Source of the DNA: CAZMNY01 sp964635375
GTDB taxonomy: Bacteria > Planctomycetota > Planctomycetia > Pirellulales > Pirellulaceae
Direction of reading: 5' to 3'
Assembly: GCA_964635375.1 (NCBI GenBank)
Contig: CAZWOU010000074.1
Location: 1-29,319 of the forward strand
Length of the DNA: 29,319 nucleotides
Shown here: piece after piece, positions 14,138 through 22,292 of the stretch
Numbering within the stretch: position 1 is the stretch's first letter
Layout of the letters: each line of letters starts with the position of its first letter
The notes under the pieces: generated by a model
What the model was told of the DNA's origin: nothing
The model's database searches: none
What the model saw: only the letters and a program-made list of their open reading frames with translations
Program-made: the position numbers and the translations under genes

Positions 14138-16516
14138 TTAGAATTTAGGTAGCGATGGCGATGACGAACGGCGGGCTGGGCCGCGAGTTCTCACGAGGCG
14201 TAGCGTGACCTGCTGGACGCGAACGCCAAGCGCATTGGCCATTTCGCGCTGAGCCAGATAGGCCCAAGGCGTGTCGGCGTTCGAATTCAAACAACGGCTT
14301 AGCAATTGCTCGGCCTCCTCCGCTCGACGTTGAAACTCCTGCGAGCTGCGAAGATTCTGCTGGGCGCCGAGGACCAGGTGGTTGGTTGGTTCGCGAAGGA
14401 AGCCCGGCGCGGTAGCGGCGTCGAGCGCCAGCCGATATTCTTCCAAGCGAACGCTGATCGCCAACAGACGACCTCGGGTCAGGTCGTACCAGGCCTTCCA
14501 ACGAGGCGAGGATTCTTGCGAGTAGAGTTCATCAAGAGGCGACGCGACATCGCCGTTCTTGCTAAGGTGCTTGAGTGCATCTTCAATCGTGGACGACATA
14601 CGATCCGCTACTCGCTGCATCGCGTGCTTGCGAGTCTTCAGTTGCGCCGCGAATTGGCCCGGCGTCATGTAGGGTCTTTGAAACACGGTTGGATCAGACT
14701 TGCTGCGTTTGACAAACAACACAGTTTCCGGCGCCGAAAGCCGCTTGCCTTGTGTCGCTTCCACCGCCTGCATGACCGCTTGGCGAAGCGGGTACGAGCG
14801 AATCATGTCGTCGTATGCTGACGCGGAACCGTAGTCGGGCGCATAGGCTTTCAGTGTCTCAAAGCGAAATGGCCCCCGATCCTCGGCCCGATCAAAGATC
14901 GTATACGTCCCGCCCGTTTGGGCGGCCAACCGAGTCAACGCGTATGGACTAAATCCTGAGGCAACGCCCTTCATATCCGGGCCGCCGTACCAAGACGGCA
15001 GCGATCCGCCGCGAACCATGTGACTGGGCAGCCGCGGATTAAACCAATACCCAAGTTCGAGCCGCTCGGGTTGAGCCGCGTCGGGACCTCGATTAACGGG
15101 CAGCAGGTATCGCTTCTTCGTTTTCGCATCGGTGTACGAATGCAGGCCTGTCTCGGCGCCGAGCACAGACGACGGACCTACGATAGCCACTTTGGCCTTC
15201 ATTTGCTTGCAGACCTGAATGGTCTGCTCCAAACGCTTCGCGTCGTCGCCGGTCTCGTCAGTCCAGACAACAATCATCAACGACTTGTCTCGCCACTTCT
15301 TCCGATGGGTCGTCGCACACTGGGCAATCGAGGCGAACACATTTTCCTTGCCCGATTCGTCGATGGGCATGTTTTTTACGGCCTTGACGATCCGCGGACC
15401 GAACTTGGTTGGCGGGACGCGTTCTCGAGTGGTTGCGCCAAAAGAGACGACCGAATTGAGCAACTCATGGGCCTCGGAGTTCTCTTCTCTCGAATCGCGA
15501 ATCTTCTCGAAGAACGGCGTGAGTCGATCGGCTACACGTTGACGGTCGTCCACCAAGCTATGCGACGCATCGAGTAGCCAGACGACGAGCACATCGCCTT
15601 TCTCCAGTTCGCCGAGGATCGCTCCCGTGATCCCGTCGACGGCGCTCTCGACCGAACTCGCCTGCGGCCCAGCACCGCTCGCCACGGGATTGGCGACAGG
15701 AGAAAGCTCCGGTGGCGAAATCGCAGTCTCTTCGGGTATCGGAAAATCGATTTCCGGCACCTTTGCCTCCTCTGGAGTGAACTCCGTCGCCTCGATTTCG
15801 ATCGCCTCCTCGGGCAACGCCGACTCCTGCATTGCTTCCAACAACTGTAGCTCGCCGCCATCTTCATCCAGAGCTGTCGATAGTAGAACAATCGCCGAGC
15901 GGCCTGCGACCATGGGAATAACCAAGAACGCCAGAAGAAGCAAAAGCAAGGCATGAATCAAACCAGACAAAACGCAGGCGCCCAAGTCCCGCCCTCGCCA
16001 AATTCGATCGGCCGTCTTGGACGGGTCGCCGACAACTGCAACTTCGTCCGCACCTGCCGCTCGACTCGCGGGCAACGCCTGTGACGCAGACGCTTGGCCA
16101 GACTCGGCTGAGGATCGCTTGTTTGCGGCGGGCCGTTTGGGCGGCTTATCGGTCGATGATGATGGCGCTGCGCTGGCTCGAACAACGCCATCTGTAACGT
16201 CGCTGTCTGTAGTGTCGCTGTCTGATGCCTGTTGGCGACGCGTTGTGGCCGGCTCGCTGGCGAGCTCTTCGAGCGCTTGATCCTCGCGACGCCCTGTTTG
16301 GGTCAGAGGTGCGGAGTTCCCGCGGCGCACGGAGGGCGATTCCAGCGACTCCTGGACAGGCGGCTTCTGGACAGGCGGCTTCTGGACAGGCGGCTTCTGG
16401 ACAGGCGGGGCCTGGTCGGCGGAAATCTGGTCGGCGAAGACTTGAGCCGGATCATGGTCCGCGGGCGCCGACTCGGGTGGGGCTGGCGAATCCGACGTTG
16501 ATGATTGCTCTTGCAA
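14138..16516 (-). CDS. Membrane-anchored vWA-domain protein, large
   Basis: A 792-residue protein. Residues 1-177 are disordered, rich in Pro, Ser, Asp and Ala, with a PVQKP repeat at about 38-55. One membrane helix (178-204, GACVLSGLIHALLLLLLAFLVI) is followed by an acidic linker and a vWA-like domain from about 307. DASHS (D316, S318, S320) keeps the DxSxS metal-binding MIDAS motif, and VVWTDETGDD later fits the MIDAS aspartate position. The C-terminal third is alpha-helical, with no family I recognise. It probably binds another envelope protein through the metal site. The start is a TTG at 16516 with AGGAA 7 nt upstream; no ATG or GTG in frame fits better. Its topology matches the vWA protein at 27945-29237, though the sequences are clearly different. 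Confidence 0.8.
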   Translation of the reverse strand: MQEQSSTSDSPAPPESAPADHDPAQVFADQISADQAPPVQKPPVQKPPVQKPPVQESLESPSVRRGNSAPLTQTGRREDQALEELASEPATTRRQQASDSDTTDSDVTDGVVRASAAPSSSTDKPPKRPAANKRSSAESGQASASQALPASRAAGADEVAVVGDPSKTADRIWRGRDLGACVLSGLIHALLLLLLAFLVIPMVAGRSAIVLLSTALDEDGGELQLLEAMQESALPEEAIEIEATEFTPEEAKVPEIDFPIPEETAISPPELSPVANPVASGAGPQASSVESAVDGITGAILGELEKGDVLVVWLLDASHSLVDDRQRVADRLTPFFEKIRDSREENSEAHELLNSVVSFGATTRERVPPTKFGPRIVKAVKNMPIDESGKENVFASIAQCATTHRKKWRDKSLMIVVWTDETGDDAKRLEQTIQVCKQMKAKVAIVGPSSVLGAETGLHSYTDAKTKKRYLLPVNRGPDAAQPERLELGYWFNPRLPSHMVRGGSLPSWYGGPDMKGVASGFSPYALTRLAAQTGGTYTIFDRAEDRGPFRFETLKAYAPDYGSASAYDDMIRSYPLRQAVMQAVEATQGKRLSAPETVLFVKRSKSDPTVFQRPYMTPGQFAAQLKTRKHAMQRVADRMSSTIEDALKHLSKNGDVASPLDELYSQESSPRWKAWYDLTRGRLLAISVRLEEYRLALDAATAPGFLREPTNHLVLGAQQNLRSSQEFQRRAEEAEQLLSRCLNSNADTPWAYLAQREMANALGVRVQQVTLRLVRTRGPARRSSSPSLPKF
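16351..16408 (-). repeat. 15-bp tandem repeat encoding PVQKP units
   Basis: Three identical 15-bp units (cttctggacaggcgg on the plus strand, 16364-16408) preceded by a nearly identical partial unit at 16351-16363. They encode PVQKP repeats in the cytoplasmic head of the vWA protein. The near-perfect identity implies recent expansion by slippage; the period is a multiple of three, so copy number could vary between strains without a frameshift. Confidence 0.9.
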
Positions 16517-17112
16517 CGCGAGTTTCCTGCATGAGTTGGGTGAATCAAGGGATCAACGGCGACCCAGAATCGGGTTCAAGTTCGAGCTTGTGCAAGTCGA
16601 AACGGGCCGACGGCGGGCAATCGTCGCGACAGGTTTGATCCTCGTTTCGGTCCCAGGCGTGTCTGATTTTTTCGCAATTGCTGGCCAGCCGCATTATAGG
16701 AGTCACAACCGCGAGTGTCACGCGAACAAACAAGCGAGCCCTGCCGAGCGGTGCGCGCTGGCAGCCCCAGTACCGAGGAGAGCCAAGTCAGCCGAGCCAG
16801 CTCAGTGGTCGAAAAATCCCCAGCCGCGCCTTACGCCAAGGACAATTCCGTTCTCGCAGGCAACATCAAGAATCGCCAAACAACGTGCGAATACGACTCC
16901 GCCTATCGCGAGAAATCGAGTCTTGCGACATGCCAAAGTCACTCGCCGTGCCGCAACCGCTCTGGTATCTTCCGATGCAGTGCAAGATCGCCCGCCGACT
17001 GGCTCCATCGCGACTCCTCCCCTTTCTTGCCCAGAACCGAACTCGGCAAGGACAGCGAAAGGAGCCTGCTAGTCCAGCCCGTAACAAATCCGTACACCTT
17101 TAAGGAAATACG
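16517..17112. other. Divergent region between vWA gene and sulfatase gene
   Basis: About 600 bp with no credible gene. Open frames of up to 178 codons exist on the plus strand, but their translations are arginine- and proline-rich with no domain and no good start context. It contains the promoter of the vWA gene (16693-16721) and the AAGGA ribosome binding site of the sulfatase at 17102-17106. I saw no tRNA cloverleaf. Confidence 0.5.
16693..16721 (-). promoter_or_regulatory. Sigma-70-type promoter of the vWA gene
   Basis: On the minus strand a perfect TATAAT (-10, 16693-16698) lies 17 nt downstream of GTGACA (-35, 16716-16721; five of six bases of TTGACA). It points at the vWA gene start about 170 nt away. 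This is the best housekeeping-type promoter I found in the window. Confidence 0.6.
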
Positions 17113-18669
17113 ATGAGGAGCATTCGATTGCTGCCAGCCGGATTTCTAATCATCGCGTGCTGCACAGGGCAAGCGAATGCGAGGCAAACGGCGTTCCCCA
17201 ACATCGTCTACATTCTCGCCGATGACCTCGGGTTTGGAGACGTCAGTTGCTACAACAACGCATCGCAGATCAAGACGCCGCACGTCGATCGCTTAGCATC
17301 TGAAGGAATGCGTTTCACCGACGCCCATACGCCGTCCGCCGTTTGCACGCCAACACGATATGGAATCTTGACAGGCCGCTATGCGTGGCGAACTCGACTG
17401 AAGTACCGAGTACTCGACGGGTTCGATCCACCCTTGATCGACCCTCGGCAATTGACCGCGCCCGCGCTGCTCAAGCAGCACGGCTACCACACCGCCTGCG
17501 TTGGCAAATGGCACCTGGGCATGCAGTGGACGGACCGAGACGGCCGGCCGTTGCCCGCAATGTCGATCGACCGTAAGACTCGCCCCCGAACGGGCGACAA
17601 CGTCGACTTTTCGCAACCGGTTACGGGAGGCCCCACGCACAGAGGATTCGACTCGTTCTTTGGCATCTCCGCCTCCTTGAACATGTCTCCCTTTTGCTTC
17701 CTGAAGAACGATCGTCCTGTCCGCGTCCCAGTGCTCGCTCAACCGCGAATCCAGACGGAGTTTCTCAGCGTCGACAAAGGCGTGCGTTCTCCCGACTTCA
17801 CGATTTCCGGCGTCATGCCGAGGTTCGCCGGCGAGGCGGTTGGCTATATCGAAAGCCGGGCGAAGAACGAACCAGAACGCCCTTTCTTTCTCTACGCAGC
17901 CCTGTCGGCCCCCCACTTGCCGTTGGCGCCGAACGCTGAGTACCGAGGCCGCAGCGGGGCGGGTGAGTACGGAGACTTTGTGGTCGAGACGGACGCGTTT
18001 GTCGGCGCCGTACTCGACGCGCTGGACCGAACCGGGCAGGCTGACAACACCTTAGTAATTTTCACCTCGGACAACGGCGGTCTTTACCACTACTGGGAGC
18101 CAAAAGAAGCTGACGACCTGAAGTACTACAAAGTGCGATCTCGGGGAAAATATGTTCAGCAATTCGGCCATCAAGGAAACGCCCATCTGCGTGGAACAAA
18201 AGCGGACATCTGGGAGGGCGGGCACCGAGTCCCCTTTGTCGTCCGCTGGCCAGGCAAGACTCCCAAAGGCGCTACAAGCAAGGAGCTTATCGAATTGACG
18301 GACTTACTTGCCACGTGCGCGGCGATTGTTGGGTCCGATCTCCCAGCCGGCATGGGGGAAGACAGCCGCAATGTGCTGCCGGCCCTAACCCAGGTCAAGC
18401 CGCGCGATTCCGTTCGCGACTACGCGGTGCACCATTCCCTTTGGGGAGAGTTCGCTATTCGCCAAGGACCTTGGAAACTGATCATGCACCGAGGCTCGGG
18501 CGGATTCACGTTCCCTCGAACTATCGACCCAGCGAAAGACGGCGGACCGCCTGGACAACTGTACCACCTGCGAGACGATCCATCCGAAACTAACAACGTC
18601 TGGAACGAGCACCCTGACATCGTCCGTAACTTGTCGACTCTGCTGGGCCAAGTTCGAGGCAACGACTAG
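17113..18669 (+). CDS. Secreted arylsulfatase-family sulfatase
   Basis: A 518-residue type I sulfatase that hydrolyses sulfate esters, probably of a polysaccharide or glycan, outside the cytoplasm. Residues 1-24 are a signal peptide (LLPAGFLIIACCTGQANA). NIVYILADDLGFGD (30-43) supplies the metal-binding DD. AVCTPTRYGILTGR (76-89) is the sulfatase signature CxPxRxxxLTGR, in which C78 would become formylglycine. GKWHLG (131-136) and FTSDNGG are further active-site blocks, all intact. ATG at 17113 has AAGGA 6 nt upstream. An anaerobic or FGE-type maturase is needed, and none is in the window. The next gene, a membrane glycosyltransferase 159 bp on, has no obvious substrate link. The exact sulfated substrate cannot be told from sequence. 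Confidence 0.95.
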   Translation: MRSIRLLPAGFLIIACCTGQANARQTAFPNIVYILADDLGFGDVSCYNNASQIKTPHVDRLASEGMRFTDAHTPSAVCTPTRYGILTGRYAWRTRLKYRVLDGFDPPLIDPRQLTAPALLKQHGYHTACVGKWHLGMQWTDRDGRPLPAMSIDRKTRPRTGDNVDFSQPVTGGPTHRGFDSFFGISASLNMSPFCFLKNDRPVRVPVLAQPRIQTEFLSVDKGVRSPDFTISGVMPRFAGEAVGYIESRAKNEPERPFFLYAALSAPHLPLAPNAEYRGRSGAGEYGDFVVETDAFVGAVLDALDRTGQADNTLVIFTSDNGGLYHYWEPKEADDLKYYKVRSRGKYVQQFGHQGNAHLRGTKADIWEGGHRVPFVVRWPGKTPKGATSKELIELTDLLATCAAIVGSDLPAGMGEDSRNVLPALTQVKPRDSVRDYAVHHSLWGEFAIRQGPWKLIMHRGSGGFTFPRTIDPAKDGGPPGQLYHLRDDPSETNNVWNEHPDIVRNLSTLLGQVRGND

Positions 18670-18828
18670 ACGTGCGGCGAACGCGCAAACATCTCTCCAA
18701 CGGGCACACTCGATGCACACATCATTTCGATCTAGATGGCGCGGCGGCGAAACGCTTTACGGCACAATGGTAACTTTGCCCAGCGCCGCGACAGCAGAGA
18801 TCTCGCTCGATGTGGGTTTTGATTGGCT

Positions 18829-20493
18829 ATGACACTGGAAACCGAACAACGGTCAGCCGACCAACCGCCCGCAGGGCAAACGCCGGGCATGGTGGGCGTT
18901 TGCTGGTGGATTGTGGTGGCGATGGTCGTGGCCTATGCCTTGTGGCTGCGAGCGCCGCATATGGGTGAGAGCTTCTGGCTGGATGAGCTTCACTCGACGT
19001 GGGTCATCCAGGGCGACTGGTCAGACGTGGCCCGCCGTTGTCGAATCGGCAACCAAGCGTTGCTCTACTTTGGCGGGCTGAAAGCTTGGGCGAGGCTGGG
19101 AGAGAGTGAGGTTCTGTTGCGAACTCCCAGCTTGCTCGCCGGCCTCGGATTGATCGCATTGTTGATGTGGCAAGTGCGGCGAGTCACCGGTTCGGGGGCG
19201 GCGGGAATCGTCGTCGGCCTGTTTGCCGCGACCGACCGCCGGTTCATTTTTTACGCGACTGAAGTGCGGCCCTACGCCTGGGTCCAACTTCTCGCGGCCG
19301 CACACGCGATCTTGACTTTGCAAATCGCAACGACGACCGGACCCTCGAAGTATGTTCGTGTCGCCTGGATAGCCTGCGCGGCGGCGATGTTCCATTTGCA
19401 CTACACGACGGCGATGTTCCTGGCGGCCGAATTATGTTGGCTGGCGGTGTATCTCATCTCGCGACCGACCTCAAAGAAGAGTCTGACGGCCCGGCTGATT
19501 GACATCGGTCTAGTTGGCATGCTGGCAACGCCGTCGCTTTGGCACATCGCTGAAATCGCAGGCCGAAGGCAGTTGTGGGAGCTGATCGCACGCAGCTCGA
19601 ATCCGGCGCAAATCCTCACCCTCCTCGACGCCCACTGGTACGTTGGCGGGCCGTTATGTTTGGCGTCGGTTGTCCTCGTATTGTGTTACCTCTGGCGACT
19701 CTACAAACCGCCGCTTGGCGCCTCAAGCAGTTGGAGTTCGCCCTCGCATCAGCTTGGGGGCGGTGCTGGTGATTCGCTAACAACATCCTTGCTGTGGTTG
19801 CTCATCACCTTGCTGCCGGTCGCGCTGGCTTGGTTCGCGACGGCCGCCAAGTTGGCGCCGGTCTTCATGTCGCGATACGTGATTGCGGCCGCGATCGGTC
19901 CGATCATGCTGGCAGGCCACATCACCGCCGCGACAAGGGGTCGGGGACGCTCGCTTGTCGCTGCCGGCGCCTTGATTATTGTTGTCGCGGCGAGCCCTTC
20001 CGTTGAGCGGTTTTTTGTTTGGGGCGAGGCAATCCATGATCGCCGCGAGGACTGGCGGGGCGCCGTCGCCTGGGCCTCCAAGCAAGCCGCGTCAGACGAC
20101 AGCGTGGTGCTTGTCCGTTCCGCATTGCTCGAAGAATCATTGCTTGAGTCCTCCATCGAACCTCTGGACCAGGACTACTTGTTATTTCCGATTCTCGGGA
20201 CCTATCAGCTCGCCGATGTCGACCGGGCAAGCTGCTACAGTCTGTCCGCCAACCTGTCGCCCATCAGCGAGGCAGCGCTGGCCGCGACCATCGAAAAGGA
20301 GTCGTGCGTTGCCGTCATTCGCGGCCGCAAGCAAGGTGCGACGGCCATCGTCACTAACCTGACTCGTCAACTCAGGCGAGCAGGCATGATCGTGCGCAGC
20401 GAATCGGGCCCTGACTTTGGTCACGTCCATGTCTTCACACTGCGGAGCAATCCGGCGACGGCGCAGGCCATCGCGACCGAGCCTCAGAAATAA
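18829..20493 (+). CDS. GT-C-fold membrane glycosyltransferase (PMT_2/ArnT-like)
   Basis: A 554-residue polytopic membrane protein with about 8-11 helices. After the first helix, FWLDELHSTW (49-58) provides the acidic pair D52-E53 typical of the GT-C catalytic loop, and later YATEVRPYAWVQLL is the conserved block of the DUF2723/PMT_2/GT39-like families. Enzymes of this type transfer sugars from polyprenyl-phosphate donors to lipid, protein or glycan acceptors at the outer face of the inner membrane. The C-terminal 140 residues form a soluble domain. ATG at 18829 is used; a TTG two codons upstream (18823) is possible. Neither has a good ribosome binding site. It is convergent with the phosphoesterase-like gene, 69 bp away. 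Acceptor unknown. Confidence 0.8.
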   Translation: MTLETEQRSADQPPAGQTPGMVGVCWWIVVAMVVAYALWLRAPHMGESFWLDELHSTWVIQGDWSDVARRCRIGNQALLYFGGLKAWARLGESEVLLRTPSLLAGLGLIALLMWQVRRVTGSGAAGIVVGLFAATDRRFIFYATEVRPYAWVQLLAAAHAILTLQIATTTGPSKYVRVAWIACAAAMFHLHYTTAMFLAAELCWLAVYLISRPTSKKSLTARLIDIGLVGMLATPSLWHIAEIAGRRQLWELIARSSNPAQILTLLDAHWYVGGPLCLASVVLVLCYLWRLYKPPLGASSSWSSPSHQLGGGAGDSLTTSLLWLLITLLPVALAWFATAAKLAPVFMSRYVIAAAIGPIMLAGHITAATRGRGRSLVAAGALIIVVAASPSVERFFVWGEAIHDRREDWRGAVAWASKQAASDDSVVLVRSALLEESLLESSIEPLDQDYLLFPILGTYQLADVDRASCYSLSANLSPISEAALAATIEKESCVAVIRGRKQGATAIVTNLTRQLRRAGMIVRSESGPDFGHVHVFTLRSNPATAQAIATEPQK

Positions 20494-20562
20494 CTGCCTC
20501 GCTGCTGGTCACTTCCATTTGACGACTTGAGGCCGCCAACTGGAATCACATTAGATTGGAAC

Positions 20563-21354
20563 TCACTGCCGTCCCGATCGCCGTTCTTTGGAGGGCAGGA
20601 TCTCTAAGCACGTAGTCCACCAACCGCTGCGGATGGTCTGCACGAATTCGCCCGGCAATCCTTCCGACTGCATTTCATTCGCCAGGCGCTCGTGATCGTA
20701 TTTGATCGGAACAAATCTCGTTTGCAGCCCCTGCTTGTCGTCGTATTCGATGATCGTATACCAGACATTCGTTTTTCCGTCGTTTTCCGGTCGTCCGAGC
20801 ACGCCGACGTTAACGAATTGACGGTTGTCGTCGAGTCTTCGGCGCCACTTCAGACCAGTGTGGGTGGCGGCGACTAAATCGACGTTTAGCCCACGGACGT
20901 AGTGGTTTAGAAAGGAGGTCGAAGTGGTCGACTCCCAAAGGAACTCATTCACTCGCCGCGGACTACCGTGACAGAGCAGAATATCGAGCGGACCGAGCGC
21001 AATACGGCGTTGTGGAGGTAAGCCAACCATGAACTCACGGTTGCTGGCCGAGGTATTCTCCAACGTGTAGTCGTAGCTGATTTGGGCAAAATGATTGTCG
21101 CGAGGATCGGTGTACCCGCATTGGCAGTCGTCCAGTTGATTGCCAATTGAATCATCGTAGTTTCCTTGCAGGCACAACGCGCCCGCCTCGTGCAGCAGGG
21201 GAAAGACTCGATCGGGATATGGCCCGAACGCGCCCATGTCGCCCAGGCAGTAGATCGCCTCGACGCCCCGTGATTGCGCGTCGCGAATCGCCACTTCCAA
21301 GGCCAGGTAGTTACTGTAGACGCCCCCGAAGCAGGCGATTCGATATGTCGCCAT
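20563..21354 (-). CDS. Metallophosphoesterase-fold protein with degenerate metal site
   Basis: A 263-residue cytoplasmic protein of the YfcE/MJ0936-like calcineurin phosphoesterase fold. The family's SDxHGN becomes GGVYSN (10-15), so the metal-binding Asp and His are Gly11 and Tyr13. CLGDMGAFGPYP (36-47) keeps the second-motif Asp39. GNHD is GNYD (64-67), with the catalytic His replaced by Tyr. CHGSPR (128-133) keeps His129. The final GHTHxP reads AATHTG (162-167), keeping one of two histidines. With several ligands of the two-metal centre missing it may bind one metal, act on an unusual substrate, or be a non-catalytic partner. ATG at 21354 lies two bases after the radical SAM stop, so the two are co-translated. 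It is last in the five-gene run. Confidence 0.82.
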   Translation of the reverse strand: MATYRIACFGGVYSNYLALEVAIRDAQSRGVEAIYCLGDMGAFGPYPDRVFPLLHEAGALCLQGNYDDSIGNQLDDCQCGYTDPRDNHFAQISYDYTLENTSASNREFMVGLPPQRRIALGPLDILLCHGSPRRVNEFLWESTTSTSFLNHYVRGLNVDLVAATHTGLKWRRRLDDNRQFVNVGVLGRPENDGKTNVWYTIIEYDDKQGLQTRFVPIKYDHERLANEMQSEGLPGEFVQTIRSGWWTTCLEILPSKERRSGRQ

Positions 21355-21356
21355 CT

Positions 21357-22292
21357 TTAAGCTTTCGCCCTCGAGCCACCGTTCCCACGATCGATCCTCG
21401 ACGCCAAGCCGCTCGAGGCGTTACTGCAAATTGAGCCGTACTGATAACACGTGTAGCACGCGCCTTGCGAGAGCGTGAATTCTCGCTCGACGGCCTCGGC
21501 AAGCGTGCGGCCCAGCAGCGAATCAGTCGACTCGATCAGAATGGGGCAGACATGTACGCCGCGGTCCGTTACGACGCGGCTATGCTCACAGACAAGTTCA
21601 GTGCGGTCGAGGGCCTCAAACATCTCCTGGGTGATTCGTTCACTCTCTCGGTAGCCATGAGATCGCTCCTCTTCCGCGCCCAACTGCAGTGTTGGCAGGA
21701 CTTTCAACCGAGGGCGATCGTAACCAACCGCCTTCAGGGATTCAACGAAGCGGCCAACGACTTCAAGCTCGTCTTCAAGCGGCCACGTTCTGGCCGCCGT
21801 GATGATGGGAAGGAATCCATTTTCCACCAGCTTGACGACGCCTTGCATGGCTCGGTCAAATACGCCTTCGCCTCGAATCGGATCGTTGGTCGCCGCGTCA
21901 AATCCATCGATTGAGACGCGAAACTCCAAGCTGTACCGACTTCGGCGTTCCGCCTCACGCAATGTCGCAAGCCAGGAGTCTTTGAGAACCGTGCCATTTG
22001 TGAGCACAGTGGCTGGTCCATGCTCTAACGTTTCGACGAGTATCTCGGTCATGTCCGGGTTCAAGAATGGTTCGCCGCCCGTAAAGTAGAATTCCTTCAC
22101 GCCAAACTCAATCGCCTCAAACAACCGCTCGCGAACCGCCTTCAAACTCAAGAATCCAAAACTGTCATTCTTGGGGTGACAACTGACAAAGCAATGCTGG
22201 CAAGTCAAGTTGCACAACGTCCCGCCGACTTGGAACCAAAGATGGTCCAGGTGGCTAAGCGAGATGCTCGGCAAGTTGGACGAGTCGATCAT
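21357..22292 (-). CDS. Radical SAM protein with C-terminal cysteine cluster
   Basis: A 311-residue radical SAM enzyme. CNLTCQHC (C27, C31, C34) is the CxxxCxxC motif binding the 4Fe-4S cluster, and C38 follows closely. YFTGGEPFLNPD (69-80) is the GGEP motif that contacts SAM. FRVSIDGFDAATND (124-137) fits the fifth-strand region. The C-terminal part has C235, C249, C279, C282 and C289, a SPASM- or twitch-like arrangement that could bind an auxiliary cluster. Such proteins modify peptides or make small molecules by radical chemistry; the substrate here is unknown, and no short precursor-peptide gene is evident nearby. The ATG at 22292 overlaps the stop of the upstream oxidoreductase (ATGA), so translation is coupled. 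Confidence 0.9.
   Translation of the reverse strand: MIDSSNLPSISLSHLDHLWFQVGGTLCNLTCQHCFVSCHPKNDSFGFLSLKAVRERLFEAIEFGVKEFYFTGGEPFLNPDMTEILVETLEHGPATVLTNGTVLKDSWLATLREAERRSRYSLEFRVSIDGFDAATNDPIRGEGVFDRAMQGVVKLVENGFLPIITAARTWPLEDELEVVGRFVESLKAVGYDRPRLKVLPTLQLGAEEERSHGYRESERITQEMFEALDRTELVCEHSRVVTDRGVHVCPILIESTDSLLGRTLAEAVEREFTLSQGACYTCYQYGSICSNASSGLASRIDRGNGGSRAKA

Noticed and set aside
16351..16408. Short regular repeats as a CRISPR array
   Set aside because: Units are tandem without spacers, are 15 bp long, and encode PVQKP in frame within a protein.
16541..16590. GGGTTCAAGTTCGAGC resembling a tRNA T-loop
   Set aside because: No matching acceptor, D or anticodon stems could be built around it.
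16536..17103. Overlapping plus-strand open frames upstream of the sulfatase
   Set aside because: Arg/Ser/Pro-rich translations in three overlapping frames, no ribosome binding site, no domain; typical of GC-rich non-coding DNA.
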